From contig JAOZUU010000102.1 of the NCBI GenBank assembly GCA_029938515.1, positions 2,351 to 8,279 of the forward strand: DNA of 5,929 nt. Direction: 5' to 3'. Shown here piece after piece: positions 5,873 through 5,929 of the stretch. The position numbers and the translations under genes were made by a program. Each line of letters starts with the position of its first letter. Positions within the stretch are counted from its first letter, which is position 1. Under the pieces are notes generated by a model. It ran no database searches, was not told where the DNA came from, and saw only the letters and a program-made list of their open reading frames with translations. Source of the DNA: Desulfobacterales bacterium (GTDB taxonomy: Bacteria; Desulfobacterota; Desulfobacteria; Desulfobacterales; QNYZ01).

Positions 5873-5929
5873 TTATTTCGTAAACCGTGGCTTACGTTTC
5901 CCCAGAAAGGCGGAAATCCCTTCCCGGGC
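5873..5929 (-). CDS. Crotonase (enoyl-CoA hydratase/isomerase) family protein, C-terminal fragment
   Basis: The last 18 codons of a minus-strand gene that enters from the right edge translate as AREGISAFLGKRKPRFTK, ending in TAA at 5875-5873. The pattern EGxxAFLxKRKPxF is the typical C-terminal tail of enoyl-CoA hydratase/isomerase proteins, which act on acyl-CoA thioesters in beta-oxidation and aromatic acid degradation. Only the tail is visible, so the precise reaction cannot be assigned and other crotonase members are equally possible. It is separated from the E1-like gene by 241 bases that carry an inverted-repeat element, so cotranscription is uncertain. Confidence 0.75.
   Translation of the reverse strand, partial: AREGISAFLGKRKPRFTK

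Overview
The window reads as a chromosomal segment of a Gram-negative anaerobe, most likely a sulfate-reducer-type Desulfobacterota (Desulfobacterales-like) bacterium. This is an inference from the style of the ClpB and zinc-ribbon PilZ proteins, the moderately high GC of the genes, the LarE-type sulfur transferase, and intergenic gaps filled with palindromic repeats. No 16S or other firm taxonomic marker is present.

All genes I can support lie on the minus strand, so transcription runs from right to left. In that order they are: the last 18 codons of a crotonase (enoyl-CoA hydratase/isomerase) family gene (5873-5929); a HesA/MoeB/ThiF-family E1-like adenylyltransferase (4612-5631); a LarE-like PP-loop sulfur transferase (3740-4609), whose start is 2 bases beyond the E1 stop codon; a zinc-ribbon plus PilZ-domain protein (3077-3559); and a complete ClpB disaggregase (149-2749). 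The E1-like and LarE-like genes form a tight two-gene unit, and both belong to families that adenylate a carboxylate before sulfur transfer. PilZ and ClpB look like separately transcribed neighbours.

Each of the three larger gaps holds a different inverted-repeat element. The 5632-5872 gap has a 35-base-arm inverted repeat built from 7-base units. The 3560-3739 gap has a C-run/G-run repeat with a tandem duplication. The 2750-3076 gap has a REP-like GTAGGAG...CTCCTAC palindrome, a second nested hairpin and an AT-rich promoter-like stretch, all upstream of clpB. Bases 1-148, downstream of clpB, hold no gene I can recognise and no clear terminator.

I found no CRISPR array, transposase, tRNA or rRNA, and no convincing new multi-gene system. 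The points most worth a second look are the structured clpB leader, the E1-LarE pair with a three-cysteine LarE, the in-frame six-residue triplication in LarE, the PilZ domain lacking the usual second arginine, and the three different palindromic repeats in consecutive gaps.
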